NCBI GenBank assembly: GCA_947474495.1
Contig: CANJIM010000032.1
Span: 1 to 37,132, forward strand
Source: Rhodospirillaceae bacterium
Lineage (GTDB): Bacteria > Pseudomonadota > Alphaproteobacteria > SMXQ01
Length of the DNA stretch: 37,132 nt
Direction of reading: 5' to 3'
Shown: positions 25,902 to 34,581 of the stretch, in pieces
Layout of the letters: each line of letters begins with the position of its first letter
Position numbering within the stretch: the stretch's first letter is position 1
Made by a program: the position numbers and the translations under genes
Notes under the pieces: model-generated
Database searches by the model: none
What the model was told of the DNA's origin: nothing
Seen by the model: only the letters and a program-made list of their open reading frames with translations

Positions 25902-26913
25902 AGGGCCGCGCGAGCAGGCCATCAATGGCGGCGTCGATGTCGTTGCCGCTATGCAGCACCGCATCGACCGCGAAACAGATCGGCATATCGACGCCATGGC
26001 GCTTCGCCAGTGCGACCACGGCGGGCGCCGAGAACACGCCTTCCGCCACCGAGCTTTTGCCGCCCAGCGCGCTCGCCAGATCCTCGCCGGCGCCGAGCGC
26101 GAAGCCGACCGAATAATTGCGCGACTTGGCGCTCATGCAGGTCAGCATCAGATCGCCAGCCCCCGAGAGGCCCATCAGCGTTTCCATGCGCCCGCCGAGC
26201 GCCGTGCCGAGGCGCACGATCTCATGCAAGCCGCGCGTGATCAGCGCGGCGCGCGCGTTTTCGCCGAGGCCGCGGCCGCTGACAATGCCGCTGGCGATCG
26301 CCATCACGTTCTTCACCGCGCCGCCGATTTGCGCGCCGACGAGATCGTCGGACAGATAAGGCCGCAAACGCTGCGAGCCGAGCGCGGCGACGAGCTTGGC
26401 GCCGAGCACGGCGTCGGCGCAGGCCAAGGTCACGGCGACGGGCAAGCCGCGCGCCGCTTCGCCCGCGAAGGTCGGCCCGGACAGCACGGCGAGCGGCGCT
26501 TGCGGCAGCGCTTCGCCGACCGCCTCGCTCATCAGCGCGCCGCTACCTTGCTCGATGCCTTTGGCGCAGATCACCGCCGGCACGCCTTCACGCCAATGGC
26601 TCGACAGCTTCGCGGCGGTGGCGCGCAGGAATTGCGCGGGGGCGACAAGCAGCACCGCGTCGGCATCGCAGACCCGCGCGGCATCGTCGGTCGCCATCAC
26701 GGCACTGGGTAGGGGAACGCCGGGCAAGAAACTGCGGTTCTCGTGGCGCGCGTTGATGTCGGCGACGACTTCGGGCTCGCGGGCCCACAACGTCACGCGC
26801 CGGCCGGCGCGCGCTGCGGCCGCGGCCAAAGCCGTGCCCCAGGCGCCGCCGCCAATCACGCCGATGCGCGTCATCGGCAGATCGCCGGTCTTATCTTGAG
26901 ATGAATCGGTCAT
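25876..26913 (-). CDS. gpsA: Glycerol-3-phosphate dehydrogenase [NAD(P)+]
   Basis: A 345-residue cytoplasmic enzyme that reduces dihydroxyacetone phosphate to glycerol 3-phosphate for phospholipid synthesis. The N-terminal Rossmann motif is RIGVIGGGAWGTALA. The family motifs ICAKGIEQGSG, VLSGPTFAGEAARGLP (substrate-binding Gly-Pro-x-Phe) and KNVMAIASGIVSGRGLGENARAALITRG are present, with LMGLSGAGDLMLTC following. Two starts are possible (26913 or the ATG at 26874); the first is reported. It lies 54 bases after tsaD on the same strand, its usual place in Rhizobiales, and its 3' end overlaps the convergent SGNH gene. Confidence 0.95.
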   Translation of the reverse strand: MTDSSQDKTGDLPMTRIGVIGGGAWGTALAAAAARAGRRVTLWAREPEVVADINARHENRSFLPGVPLPSAVMATDDAARVCDADAVLLVAPAQFLRATAAKLSSHWREGVPAVICAKGIEQGSGALMSEAVGEALPQAPLAVLSGPTFAGEAARGLPVAVTLACADAVLGAKLVAALGSQRLRPYLSDDLVGAQIGGAVKNVMAIASGIVSGRGLGENARAALITRGLHEIVRLGTALGGRMETLMGLSGAGDLMLTCMSAKSRNYSVGFALGAGEDLASALGGKSSVAEGVFSAPAVVALAKRHGVDMPICFAVDAVLHSGNDIDAAIDGLLARPFTAEYSGR

Positions 26914-26967
26914 GCGAGCCAGTTTGCCATTGCCGGGTGAGATGCGAAAGCGCTCATGCTTTTACAC

Positions 26968-28056
26968 TCAAGCCTTTACGCCGGCGCCGATGGCGCGCGG
27001 CGCGGTCGGATCGAGCGGCCAGCGCGGGCGCGGCGCGAAATCGAGCGGGTCGGTGAGGCCGAGTCGCAGGCGTTCCACGCCGGCCCAGGCGATCATCGCC
27101 GCGTTATCGGTGCAGAGCGCGAGCGGCGGCGCGACGAGACGCACTCCGCGCTTGTCGGCCAGAGTGGCGAGGCGCGCGCGCAACGCGCCGTTGGCGGCAA
27201 CGCCACCGGCGATGACGAGATTGCCTGTCGCCGCGTCGGGATGCCGGTGCAGGAACATGTCGAGCGCGTGACTCGCGCGGTCGGCCATCACGTCGGCGAC
27301 GGCGTCCTGAAAGGCGCCGGCGATGGCGGCGACGATCGGGTGCGTCGGCATGCCGTCGTCCAACTCGTTCGGTGGCAGGGCCTCGATCGTTTGACGCAGC
27401 GCGGTTTTGAGGCCGGAGAAGGAGAAGTCGCAGCCTGGCCGGCCGAGCAGCGGGCGCGGCAGCAGGAAGCGCCGCCGATCCGATAGCGAGCTTTCGGCGG
27501 CGGCGCGTTCGATCTCGGGACCGCCGGGATAGCCGAGGCCGAGCATCTTCGCCGCCTTGTCGAAGGCTTCACCGACCGCGTCGTCGATCGTGGTGCCGAG
27601 CCGCTTGTAGCGGCCGACGCCTTCGACGATGAGCAATTGGCAATGGCCGCCGGTCGCCAGCAGCAGCAAATAGGGAAACGGCAGATCGTCGGACAGGCGC
27701 GCGGTCAGCGCATGGCCTTCCAGGTGGTTGACGGCGATCAGCGGTTTGCGATGGACGAGGGCGAGTGCTTTGGCCGTGGTGATGCCGACGATGACGCCGC
27801 CGATCAGGCCCGGCCCGCCGGTGGCGGCAATGCCGTCGAGATCGCCGAGTCCGACGTTGGCTTCGGCAAGCGCTTCGCCGATCAGCCGGTCGAGATGGTC
27901 GAGATGGCTGCGCGCGGCGATCTCCGGCACGATGCCGCCGTAAGGCGCGTGCTCAAGAGTCTGCGACAGCACGCGGCTGCTCAAAATCGCGCGGCCATCG
28001 CTGACGATGGCGGCGGCGGTTTCGTCGCAGCTGGTTTCGATACCCAGAATCAGCAT
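26968..28056 (-). CDS. tsaD: tRNA N6-threonylcarbamoyladenosine transferase TsaD
   Basis: A 362-residue cytoplasmic ATPase-like protein that transfers the threonylcarbamoyl group to A37 of ANN-decoding tRNAs. It opens [16 protein letters not shown], has the metal-binding NHLEGHAL motif, [11 protein letters not shown], and the C-terminal [12 protein letters not shown] with its conserved Asp. The ATG at 28056 starts exactly at the conserved N-terminus; the in-frame ATG at 28095 would add 13 unconserved residues. It is divergent from hemC across a 183-bp gap, as in other alphaproteobacteria. Confidence 0.96.
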   Translation of the reverse strand: MLILGIETSCDETAAAIVSDGRAILSSRVLSQTLEHAPYGGIVPEIAARSHLDHLDRLIGEALAEANVGLGDLDGIAATGGPGLIGGVIVGITTAKALALVHRKPLIAVNHLEGHALTARLSDDLPFPYLLLLATGGHCQLLIVEGVGRYKRLGTTIDDAVGEAFDKAAKMLGLGYPGGPEIERAAAESSLSDRRRFLLPRPLLGRPGCDFSFSGLKTALRQTIEALPPNELDDGMPTHPIVAAIAGAFQDAVADVMADRASHALDMFLHRHPDAATGNLVIAGGVAANGALRARLATLADKRGVRLVAPPLALCTDNAAMIAWAGVERLRLGLTDPLDFAPRPRWPLDPTAPRAIGAGVKA

Positions 28057-28239
28057 GGCCAGAATCGGTATGGGGGGTTCGGCATGGCGCGGCACTCTAC
28101 ACGCTCGCTTGCCGGATCACCATGCGCGCTATGGGCGTCGGTCGGCTCGGCCAAACGCCTGATTTCGCTGGGAAAGACTTTTGCATAGGGGGCTGCGGCG
28201 ACGGTTGCCTGAGAGCCGCGAAGCGACTAAACCCAAGGC

Positions 28240-29229
28240 ATGATGTCGTCCGTTTCCCCTCGCGATCCGCGCCGCCCTGGCGATCGAGCCGCCGCCGGCC
28301 GCCTCGTCCTCGCCACGCGGGGCAGCCCTTTGGCGCTCGCGCAGGCGAACCAGGTGCGCGCCCTGTTGCTGGCGCGGGAACCGGCGCTCGATATCGTCGT
28401 CGAATCCCTGCGGACCACCGGCGATACATTCCTCGACCGGCCGCTGTCCGAAATCGGCGGCAAGGGGCTGTTCACCAAGGAACTCGACGAGGCGTTGCTC
28501 GCCAAGCGCGCCGATATCGCCGTGCACTCGATGAAAGATTTGCCGACCCATCTGCCGCCGGGGCTCGCGCTCGTGGTGATGCTGGAGCGAGAGGATCCGC
28601 GCGATGTCTGGATCGGCCATGCCGGCGCATCGCTCGCCGATCTGCCGGCCGGCGCGCTGGTCGGCACCGCCTCGCTGCGGCGCGGCGCGCAGATTTTGGC
28701 GGCGCGGCCCGACCTGCGCACCGGCATCTTTCGCGGCAACGTGCAGACCCGTCTGAAAAAACTCGCGGCGGGCGAGGCCGCGGCGACATTGCTGGCGCTC
28801 GCCGGCCTACATCGCCTCGGCCTTAAGATCGGCGACGGCGAACTCGCTGGCGCCCGTGTCATGCCGATGGCGGAGATGTTGCCGGCGCCTGGCCAGGGCG
28901 CCATCGGCATCGTCTGCCGCGAAGATGACGATGCGATGCGCGAATTGTTGTCGCCGCTCGGCCATGCGGCGACCATGGCGACGGTGACGGCGGAACGCGC
29001 CGCGCTCGAAGCGCTCGACGGCTCTTGCCGTACGCCGATCGCCGCCTTCGCCGAAACGGACGGCAATGTGCTGTCGTTGCAGGTCGCGATCTTCTCGCCG
29101 GACGGCCGCAAATCATTCCGCACGGCGCGCAGCGGCGTAACGCGCGATGCGCAGGCCATGGGCATGGATGCCGGCGGCGAATTGCGCCGCCAAGCCGGCC
29201 CGAATTTCTTTGCGGAGTTGGCGCGATGA
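28240..29229 (+). CDS. hemC: Hydroxymethylbilane synthase (porphobilinogen deaminase)
   Basis: A 329-residue cytoplasmic enzyme that joins four porphobilinogen units to hydroxymethylbilane in heme and bacteriochlorophyll synthesis. Motifs are LATRGSPLALAQAN, SEIGGKGLFTKELDEALL, the catalytic Asp in HSMKDLPTHLP (D100), GTASLRRGAQI, RGNVQTRL, and the dipyrromethane-cofactor cysteine in LDGSCRTPIA (C263). The start at 28240 is the first of two adjacent ATGs (28240 and 28243). The TGA stop overlaps the start of hemD (ATGA), implying coupled translation of hemC, hemD and hemY. Confidence 0.96.
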   Translation: MMSSVSPRDPRRPGDRAAAGRLVLATRGSPLALAQANQVRALLLAREPALDIVVESLRTTGDTFLDRPLSEIGGKGLFTKELDEALLAKRADIAVHSMKDLPTHLPPGLALVVMLEREDPRDVWIGHAGASLADLPAGALVGTASLRRGAQILAARPDLRTGIFRGNVQTRLKKLAAGEAAATLLALAGLHRLGLKIGDGELAGARVMPMAEMLPAPGQGAIGIVCREDDDAMRELLSPLGHAATMATVTAERAALEALDGSCRTPIAAFAETDGNVLSLQVAIFSPDGRKSFRTARSGVTRDAQAMGMDAGGELRRQAGPNFFAELAR

Positions 29230-31277
29230 AAATTCTCGTCACCCGCCCGCGCGCCGATGCCGAGGAACTCGCCAAGCTTCTCGAAGCGCGCGGCCATGAC
29301 GTGTTGCTCGCGCCTCTGCTCGAGATCGTCTTCAGTCCGGGCGAGCCGATCGCGGCGAACGACACGCAGGCGTTGCTGTTCACCAGTGCCAATGGCGTAC
29401 GCGCGCTTGTCGAGCGAAACGCCAATGACCTTTCGGCAGTGCGCCACTTGCCGGTCTATACCGTCGGCGATGCCACCGGCCGCGCGGCGCAAGAGGCGGG
29501 GTTCGCCGAGGTGCTGTCAGCCTCCGGCGATGTGAAGGCGCTGGCCGCGCTGGTCATCTCGCGGGTGCGCCCCGAAGCGGGGCCGCTGTTGCATATCGCT
29601 GCCTCGGACGTCGCGGGCGATCTGAGCGGACTGCTGGCGGCGCAAGGCTTCACGGTGACGCGCGCGGTTCTCTATGAGACAAAAAAGACCGACGCTTTAT
29701 CACTGGAAACGTCAGACGCTTTACGGCGCGGCGATATTCCGGCGGCCTTGTTTTTCTCGCCGCGAACGGCGACCGCCTTCGTGGCTCTCGCAACTGCCGC
29801 CGATCTGGCGCCGGCGCTTGGCCGCACGACCGCCATTTGCTTGAGCCCTGCCGTCGCCGACGCGGTCGATGAGCTGCCTGGTGCGGCGAGCTGGCGCGAT
29901 ATTCTCACCGCTGCTGAACCGACGCAGGATGCGCTCTTGTCGGCGCTCGACCGTTTCGTCGAGCGTGAGACGCGGCCGAAAGCCGCTATGTCCGCCGCGC
30001 CGACCGAAAGCCCGGCTTCGCCTTGGACGACCGACGCGCCACAGCAAGATGCGTCGATTGAGGCAAGCGGCTTGCCGCTGCCGCCGCCGATCTTTTCCGA
30101 CAGCCACGCCGCTGCCTCGTCGTCGAGTGCTCCCGCATCCGAGCCGTCGCGAGACCGTGTGTCGTGGCAGAGTCGTCTGGCCCTTGCCATCGTCGCCCTG
30201 CTGCTGATCGGCGGCGTCGCGCTTTATCTCGCCAAGCCGGCGGCGCTGCGGACGGTCTTCGCCTTCGAATGGCTCAAGCTGCCGGGCGCGAAATTGACGC
30301 CGCAATCGGCGCCGCCGTCGCCAGCCGAGAGCAGCGCGTCCACGGCAGCAACGCCGGCCGACGCGTCGCCGGACAGCGCCGCAGTCATCGACGCTCTGCG
30401 CCGCGAATTGGCGCTGACCACCGCGCGCCTGATGGAAGCGCAGCGCGAACCGATTCTGCGGTCCCATGAAGCGCCGCCCGAGGCGTCAGCCGACACATCG
30501 GCGGAAACCTCTCCCGAACTGCTGTCACGCCTCGACGATTTGGAATCGCGGCTCGGCCGTCTCGCCGACCGACCAGCGGCGTCGGAAACCTTGCGCTATG
30601 CCACCGATGCCTTCTCCGCGCGCCTGACCCGCCTTGACGAAACGCTGAGCGCGCTCACGCAAAAACTCGAAGCGCAAACCGTGGCGCAGGAGGCCGAGCG
30701 CGTCCGCGCGGCGCGCGCGCAAACGCTGACCTTCGGCGCGCTGGCGCTACGCGAATCGCTCGACCGCGGCACGCCCTTCGCCGAGGCTATCGTCGACCTG
30801 CGGCCCTTGGCGCAGGAAGTGGGACTCGCCGCGCAGTTCGATCTCGTCCAACCCGCCGCTGCCAAAGGACTCGCCGCGCCGGACGAGCTGCGCGACCGTT
30901 TGATGGCATTGGTCGCCAGCGTCCTGCGAGCGGAAGCCGGCGCGCCCGACAATGGCCTGTTCGCACGGCTGTGGCGGAGCATGACGTCGGCTGTGGTGGT
31001 GCGCCGCGTTGCCGACGATGGCGTCATGTTGAATGCGGGCGATCCCGCCGACCGCTTGCTGTCGCGCGCCGAACGCCGCCTCGCCGCCGGCGATCTGGCG
31101 GAAGCCATCGCGCCGGTGCGGTTGCTCGCCAAGCGCGAATCCTTGTCGCCAGACTTGCGCGCCGCGTTGGAGGCCTGGATCGCCGATGCCCGCGCGCGCG
31201 ACGCGGCGGATCAATTGGCCGCTGCCTTGCTGCAGCGTGGCCTCGCCATGCGTTCGGCCACAGGTGCGCCGCGATGA
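29226..31277 (+). CDS. hemD: Uroporphyrinogen-III synthase fused to a membrane mitofilin/HemX-like domain
   Basis: A 683-residue protein in one uninterrupted frame. Residues 1 to about 240 are the HemD domain (opening KILVTRPRADAEELAKLLE, with LLFTSANGVRAL and ALFFSPRTA), which cyclises hydroxymethylbilane. A Pro/Ala/Ser/Thr-rich linker follows (about 245-312), then one transmembrane helix near 315-337 (RLALAIVALLLIGGVALYLA), another low-complexity stretch, a predicted coiled coil (about 400-510), and a C-terminal helical region like the alphaproteobacterial mitofilin/HemX-type proteins. In relatives these are normally two neighbouring genes. The fusion would tether HemD to the inner membrane, with the mitofilin part probably periplasmic. 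The start and stop both overlap neighbours by ATGA. Confidence 0.87.
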   Translation: MKILVTRPRADAEELAKLLEARGHDVLLAPLLEIVFSPGEPIAANDTQALLFTSANGVRALVERNANDLSAVRHLPVYTVGDATGRAAQEAGFAEVLSASGDVKALAALVISRVRPEAGPLLHIAASDVAGDLSGLLAAQGFTVTRAVLYETKKTDALSLETSDALRRGDIPAALFFSPRTATAFVALATAADLAPALGRTTAICLSPAVADAVDELPGAASWRDILTAAEPTQDALLSALDRFVERETRPKAAMSAAPTESPASPWTTDAPQQDASIEASGLPLPPPIFSDSHAAASSSSAPASEPSRDRVSWQSRLALAIVALLLIGGVALYLAKPAALRTVFAFEWLKLPGAKLTPQSAPPSPAESSASTAATPADASPDSAAVIDALRRELALTTARLMEAQREPILRSHEAPPEASADTSAETSPELLSRLDDLESRLGRLADRPAASETLRYATDAFSARLTRLDETLSALTQKLEAQTVAQEAERVRAARAQTLTFGALALRESLDRGTPFAEAIVDLRPLAQEVGLAAQFDLVQPAAAKGLAAPDELRDRLMALVASVLRAEAGAPDNGLFARLWRSMTSAVVVRRVADDGVMLNAGDPADRLLSRAERRLAAGDLAEAIAPVRLLAKRESLSPDLRAALEAWIADARARDAADQLAAALLQRGLAMRSATGAPR

Positions 31278-32644
31278 TCCGCGCTATCGCCTATTTTCTC
31301 ATGCTGGCGTCGGCCATCGCAGTGGCCGGCTGGTTCGCCTTGCGACCCGGCATCGTCACTCTTGAGTGGCTCGGCTGGCATGTCGAAGCGCCGGTCGGGA
31401 TTGTCGTCGCCGCGTCGCTGCTCCTGTTCGTGCTGCTGCTGGTGCTCTGGCGGTTCTGGCGCGCCGTGTTCGGCGCGCCGCGTCGTGTGCGTCATTGGCG
31501 GCAAAACCGTCGACGCGAGGCCGGCCATATGGAATTGACGCGCGGCATGATCGCCGTCGCTGCCGGCGATGCCACGGCGGCACGCCTCGCCGCCGAACGC
31601 GTGCGAAGCTTGGCCGCGCCGGAAGATATGTCGCTGTCCCTGCTGCTGTCGGCGCAGGCGGCGCAACTGCTCGGCGACGAGGCCGAAGCGGCGCGCTGCT
31701 TCACTGCCATGCTGGCGCGGCCGGACACGGAATTCGTCGGCTTGCGCGGCCTCTTGGCGCAAGCCCAACGCAACGGCGAGCGCGACAAGGCCTTGGAGCT
31801 GGCGCGCCGCGCCTATGCGCTCAAGCCGGAGACGCCGTGGCTGCTCGCCAGCATGTTCGATCTGTCGGTCCGCGCCGGCGATTGGCGCACCGCCGAGGAC
31901 GCGGTGACGCGCGGCGAGCGCCGCTACTTGCTGGCGCCCGAACAGGCTGATCGTCAGTCGGCGCTGCTCGCCTATCTCCAAGCGGTGCAAGCCGAACGCG
32001 GTGGCGAGAGCCAGAGCGCCTTGCGTCATGCCCGCAAGGCCCATCGCTCGCTGCCGGCGTCGGCGCCGCTTGCATCGCATCTGGCGCGGCTGTTGATCGC
32101 CGACGGTGCGCGCCGCGAAGCGGTCAAGACCATCGAGGCGACCTGGCCGTTGATGCCGAGCGCCGAACTGGCGCAGCTCTATCTCGACGCCCGCTATGAG
32201 CCCGATCCCTTGAAGGCCTTCGGCCGCATGGAACGCCTCGTCAAGCTCGCGCCCGAACATGTCGAAAGCCGCCTCGCCCTGGCGCGCGCCGCCATGGCGG
32301 CGAAGCTGTGGGGCACGGCGCGCGGCCAGCTCGTCGCCGCGACGGCGGCGGAGAGCGAGCCGCCGGCGCGCGCCTGGCGGCTGCTTGCCGAACTGGAGCA
32401 GCTTGAGCATCGCGACGACGGCGCGGCACGACGCGCGCTCGATCATGCCGCCACGGCGCGGCCCGACGAGGCCTGGACCTGCCGCGCCTGCAACGCGCGC
32501 ACGGCGGACTGGTCACCGATCTGCGGCTCGTGCGATGCGTTCGACAGTTTGGATTGGGCAAGTCCGACGCCGGTCAGCGCGCTCGCGCCGGCTATGATGC
32601 CGTCGCGGCTGACGTTGCGCGACGAGCTACCGCCGGCCGTTTAG
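31274..32644 (+). CDS. hemY: HemY-type membrane TPR protein with C-terminal zinc ribbon
   Basis: A 456-residue inner-membrane protein of the HemY_N family. Two N-terminal transmembrane helices (about 5-23 and 40-62) are followed by cytoplasmic TPR-like helical repeats to about 395. At the C-terminus two cysteine pairs (C403-x-x-C406 and C417-x-x-C420) in WTCRACN and WSPICGSCD form a rubredoxin-like zinc or iron knuckle, as in alphaproteobacterial HemY. It is not the flavoprotein protoporphyrinogen oxidase of the same name; its role in heme synthesis is unclear. The start overlaps the hemD fusion stop (ATGA). Confidence 0.88.
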   Translation: MIRAIAYFLMLASAIAVAGWFALRPGIVTLEWLGWHVEAPVGIVVAASLLLFVLLLVLWRFWRAVFGAPRRVRHWRQNRRREAGHMELTRGMIAVAAGDATAARLAAERVRSLAAPEDMSLSLLLSAQAAQLLGDEAEAARCFTAMLARPDTEFVGLRGLLAQAQRNGERDKALELARRAYALKPETPWLLASMFDLSVRAGDWRTAEDAVTRGERRYLLAPEQADRQSALLAYLQAVQAERGGESQSALRHARKAHRSLPASAPLASHLARLLIADGARREAVKTIEATWPLMPSAELAQLYLDARYEPDPLKAFGRMERLVKLAPEHVESRLALARAAMAAKLWGTARGQLVAATAAESEPPARAWRLLAELEQLEHRDDGAARRALDHAATARPDEAWTCRACNARTADWSPICGSCDAFDSLDWASPTPVSALAPAMMPSRLTLRDELPPAV

Positions 32645-32663
32645 GCCGATGACCTAAGTCAGC

Positions 32664-33260
32664 TTACAGGAACGGTGGGCCGACGATCCAGCCGACCATC
32701 GAGCGGCGCACGCCTTTGGTCACCGGCGTCACGCGATGCAGGATGAAGGACGGGAAGATGATGACGGAGCCGCGCGCGCGGATGCCGTCGATCTTCATGA
32801 TCTTGTTTTCCTCGCCGGGATCCTTCAACTCGAAATCGCCGCCTTCATACTCGTCGCCGTCGGTCAGCTGCATGGTGTAGGAGAGCTTGCGCGTCAGGCC
32901 CTTGTTGGCTCCGTCCTTGTAGGGATAAGGATGCTGATCGACATGCCAGTGATAATACTGGCCGGAGTTGTAGACGCCGTATTGCACCGGCTCGACCGCC
33001 GACAGCTTGAAGTTCCAATACTTCGTGTTGGCGGCGTTGATGAACTGCAGAATGTAATCGTAGAGCCAGCCGTATGCGGGCTCCTGCGGGAAGAACGTCA
33101 GCTCGGTGCTGCGGATCGTCGTGTCTTCGCGCTCGCCTTCGAACATGCCGACGGTGCCGGTCGCTTTGTGCGGCAGCTTCTCGCCTTCGGTGATGACCTT
33201 GTCGCAGAAGTCGGCCGGGAAGACGGCCTTCTGATAGACGTAAAACGGGCGGATGTTCAT
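32664..33260 (-). CDS. 2-oxoglutarate/Fe(II)-dependent oxygenase, prolyl-4-hydroxylase-like
   Basis: A 198-residue cytoplasmic oxygenase with the double-stranded beta-helix core. The iron triad is H106 and D108 (HWHVDQHPYP) plus H175 (SFILHRVTPV), and R185 or R186 would hold 2-oxoglutarate. The segment GDEYEGGDFELKD and a final IVGPPFL fit the PKHD/P4H-type family, which hydroxylates proteins, peptides or small molecules. The substrate is unknown. It is convergent with hemY. A perfect FNR/FixK-type box lies about 140 bases upstream. Confidence 0.87.
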   Translation of the reverse strand: MNIRPFYVYQKAVFPADFCDKVITEGEKLPHKATGTVGMFEGEREDTTIRSTELTFFPQEPAYGWLYDYILQFINAANTKYWNFKLSAVEPVQYGVYNSGQYYHWHVDQHPYPYKDGANKGLTRKLSYTMQLTDGDEYEGGDFELKDPGEENKIMKIDGIRARGSVIIFPSFILHRVTPVTKGVRRSMVGWIVGPPFL

Positions 33261-33293
33261 GGCGGCGACGGGGCTCGGCGATGGTGGAACGGC

Positions 33294-33312
33294 GACGTCA
33301 CTTGAGACGTCA
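33294..33312. repeat. Two 7-bp direct repeats in the oxygenase leader
   Basis: GACGTCA occurs twice with a 12-bp period (33294-33300 and 33306-33312), 34 bases upstream of the oxygenase start. Each GACGTC is itself palindromic, so the pair can also form a short hairpin. It could be a regulator site. Confidence 0.35.
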
Positions 33313-33394
33313 TCGCGACCCTAGCCCAGCCGGCGGTCGCCGGGCAAGCCGCGAGAATGCAGATAGTCAAAAATTCCCCTTTTCCATCAAGGGT

Positions 33395-33408
33395 TTGATT
33401 TATATCAA
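33395..33408 (-). promoter_or_regulatory. FNR/FixK-type binding site upstream of the 2OG oxygenase gene
   Basis: TTGATTTATATCAA is a perfect TTGAT-N4-ATCAA match. An overlapping second inverted pair, ATCAA-N4-TTGAT, precedes it (33387-33399). The nearest minus-strand gene is the oxygenase (start 33260); a class II site would start transcription near 33360. To the right the next gene is the tRNA, and no -10-like sequence fits in that direction. Confidence 0.65.
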
Positions 33409-33546
33409 GGACGGTGGGGCCGATCTTTCCCAGACGCCTAGCAGCCTGCGCAGTACGGTTTCCAGACGCCAGTAGCTATGCTACAACCCGCCCCCTTCGA
33501 GGCGTTTGCCTCGCGCGGACCGCGATTTGCCGGTCCGTCAGGGTTT

Positions 33547-33621
<75 letters not shown>

Positions 33622-33815
33622 TTTTTTTCAATGGGTTAGATTGTATTAGCGCTCTTTTTGTCGGGGCGCGTTTGCGGTGGGGCTTCGCCGGGGCTTCAGT
33701 TCTGTCGCGATAGGCTACCCATCGGCCGGCGATGTCGTGCAGATGGCGCCCATAATCGGGCAAGGGTGCGGAGTTGCTCATGCGGACGCCAGTCTAACGA
33801 CCAGAGCACCGTCGG

Positions 33816-34547
33816 TCATCCGCGCCGTGGCTGCAGCGTCAGCGCATTGCCGAGCGCCGCGCCGGCGGCGGTGTTGTCGAAGATCGCCCAGGCGGCAGCG
33901 CCGCGCGATCTTGCCGCTTGCAAGCGTTCTTCCAGACCGGCGAGCGCCGCTGCGTCGTAATCGGAGTAATAGATGCGCGGCGAGCCATGCCAGCGGTAAT
34001 AGACGAGGCCCTCCCAGCCGCCCGGCTCACCGGCCCCCTTGATCTTGGCGGGATCGGCGGCGACGCGGGCGATGCGCCGCGCAGCCAGCCAATCGCTCAT
34101 CTCCGGCGTGAACCAGCTGGCGTTGCGCGGCTCGCAGGCGACCGGCGCGGCGATGCGGCTCTGCAGGTCGGCGAAGAAGCGATCCGCCACCGCCGCGGCG
34201 AAGCGCAAAGACGGCGGCAATTGCACCAGAAGAACGCCGAGCTTGCCGCCGAGCCCCGTCACCTGCTCGGCAAAGACATCAAGCAATGCGCCGCAGTCGG
34301 CGAGCTTCTGCCCATGGGTCATCGCCTTTGGCAGTTTGACGGCGAAGCGGAAGTCGGCGGGCGTCGAGTCGGCCCAGCGCGCATAGGTCTTGCGCTGATG
34401 CGGTTTGTAGAATGAGGAATTGATCTCGGCGGCGGTCAGACGTTGGGCGTAACGCGCCAGATGCGTGCCGTCCGGCGGGAAGTCCGCCGCATAAGCGGGC
34501 GGAACGCTCCAGCCGGCGGTGCCGATGTAGATCGCCGGACCCTTCAT
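33816..34547 (-). CDS. DUF72-family protein
   Basis: A 243-residue protein of the DUF72 (YecE-like) family, a TIM-barrel fold of unknown function. Signatures are YIGTAGWSVPP near the N-terminus, LTAAEINSSFYKPH, FRFAVKLPKAMTH, LGVLLVQLPPSLRF, VACEPRNASWF, and the C-terminal YYRWHGSPRIYY and WAIFDNTAAG. The start at 34547 matches the conserved N-terminus and has AAAGGG upstream; the longer frame to 34958 overlaps the next gene and is rejected. It follows the ClpP-fold gene by 34 bases on the same strand. Confidence 0.9.
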   Translation of the reverse strand: MKGPAIYIGTAGWSVPPAYAADFPPDGTHLARYAQRLTAAEINSSFYKPHQRKTYARWADSTPADFRFAVKLPKAMTHGQKLADCGALLDVFAEQVTGLGGKLGVLLVQLPPSLRFAAAVADRFFADLQSRIAAPVACEPRNASWFTPEMSDWLAARRIARVAADPAKIKGAGEPGGWEGLVYYRWHGSPRIYYSDYDAAALAGLEERLQAARSRGAAAWAIFDNTAAGAALGNALTLQPRRG

Positions 34548-34581
34548 GCCCTTTGAACGATCCGCCGGTCGCTTCGCTCCC

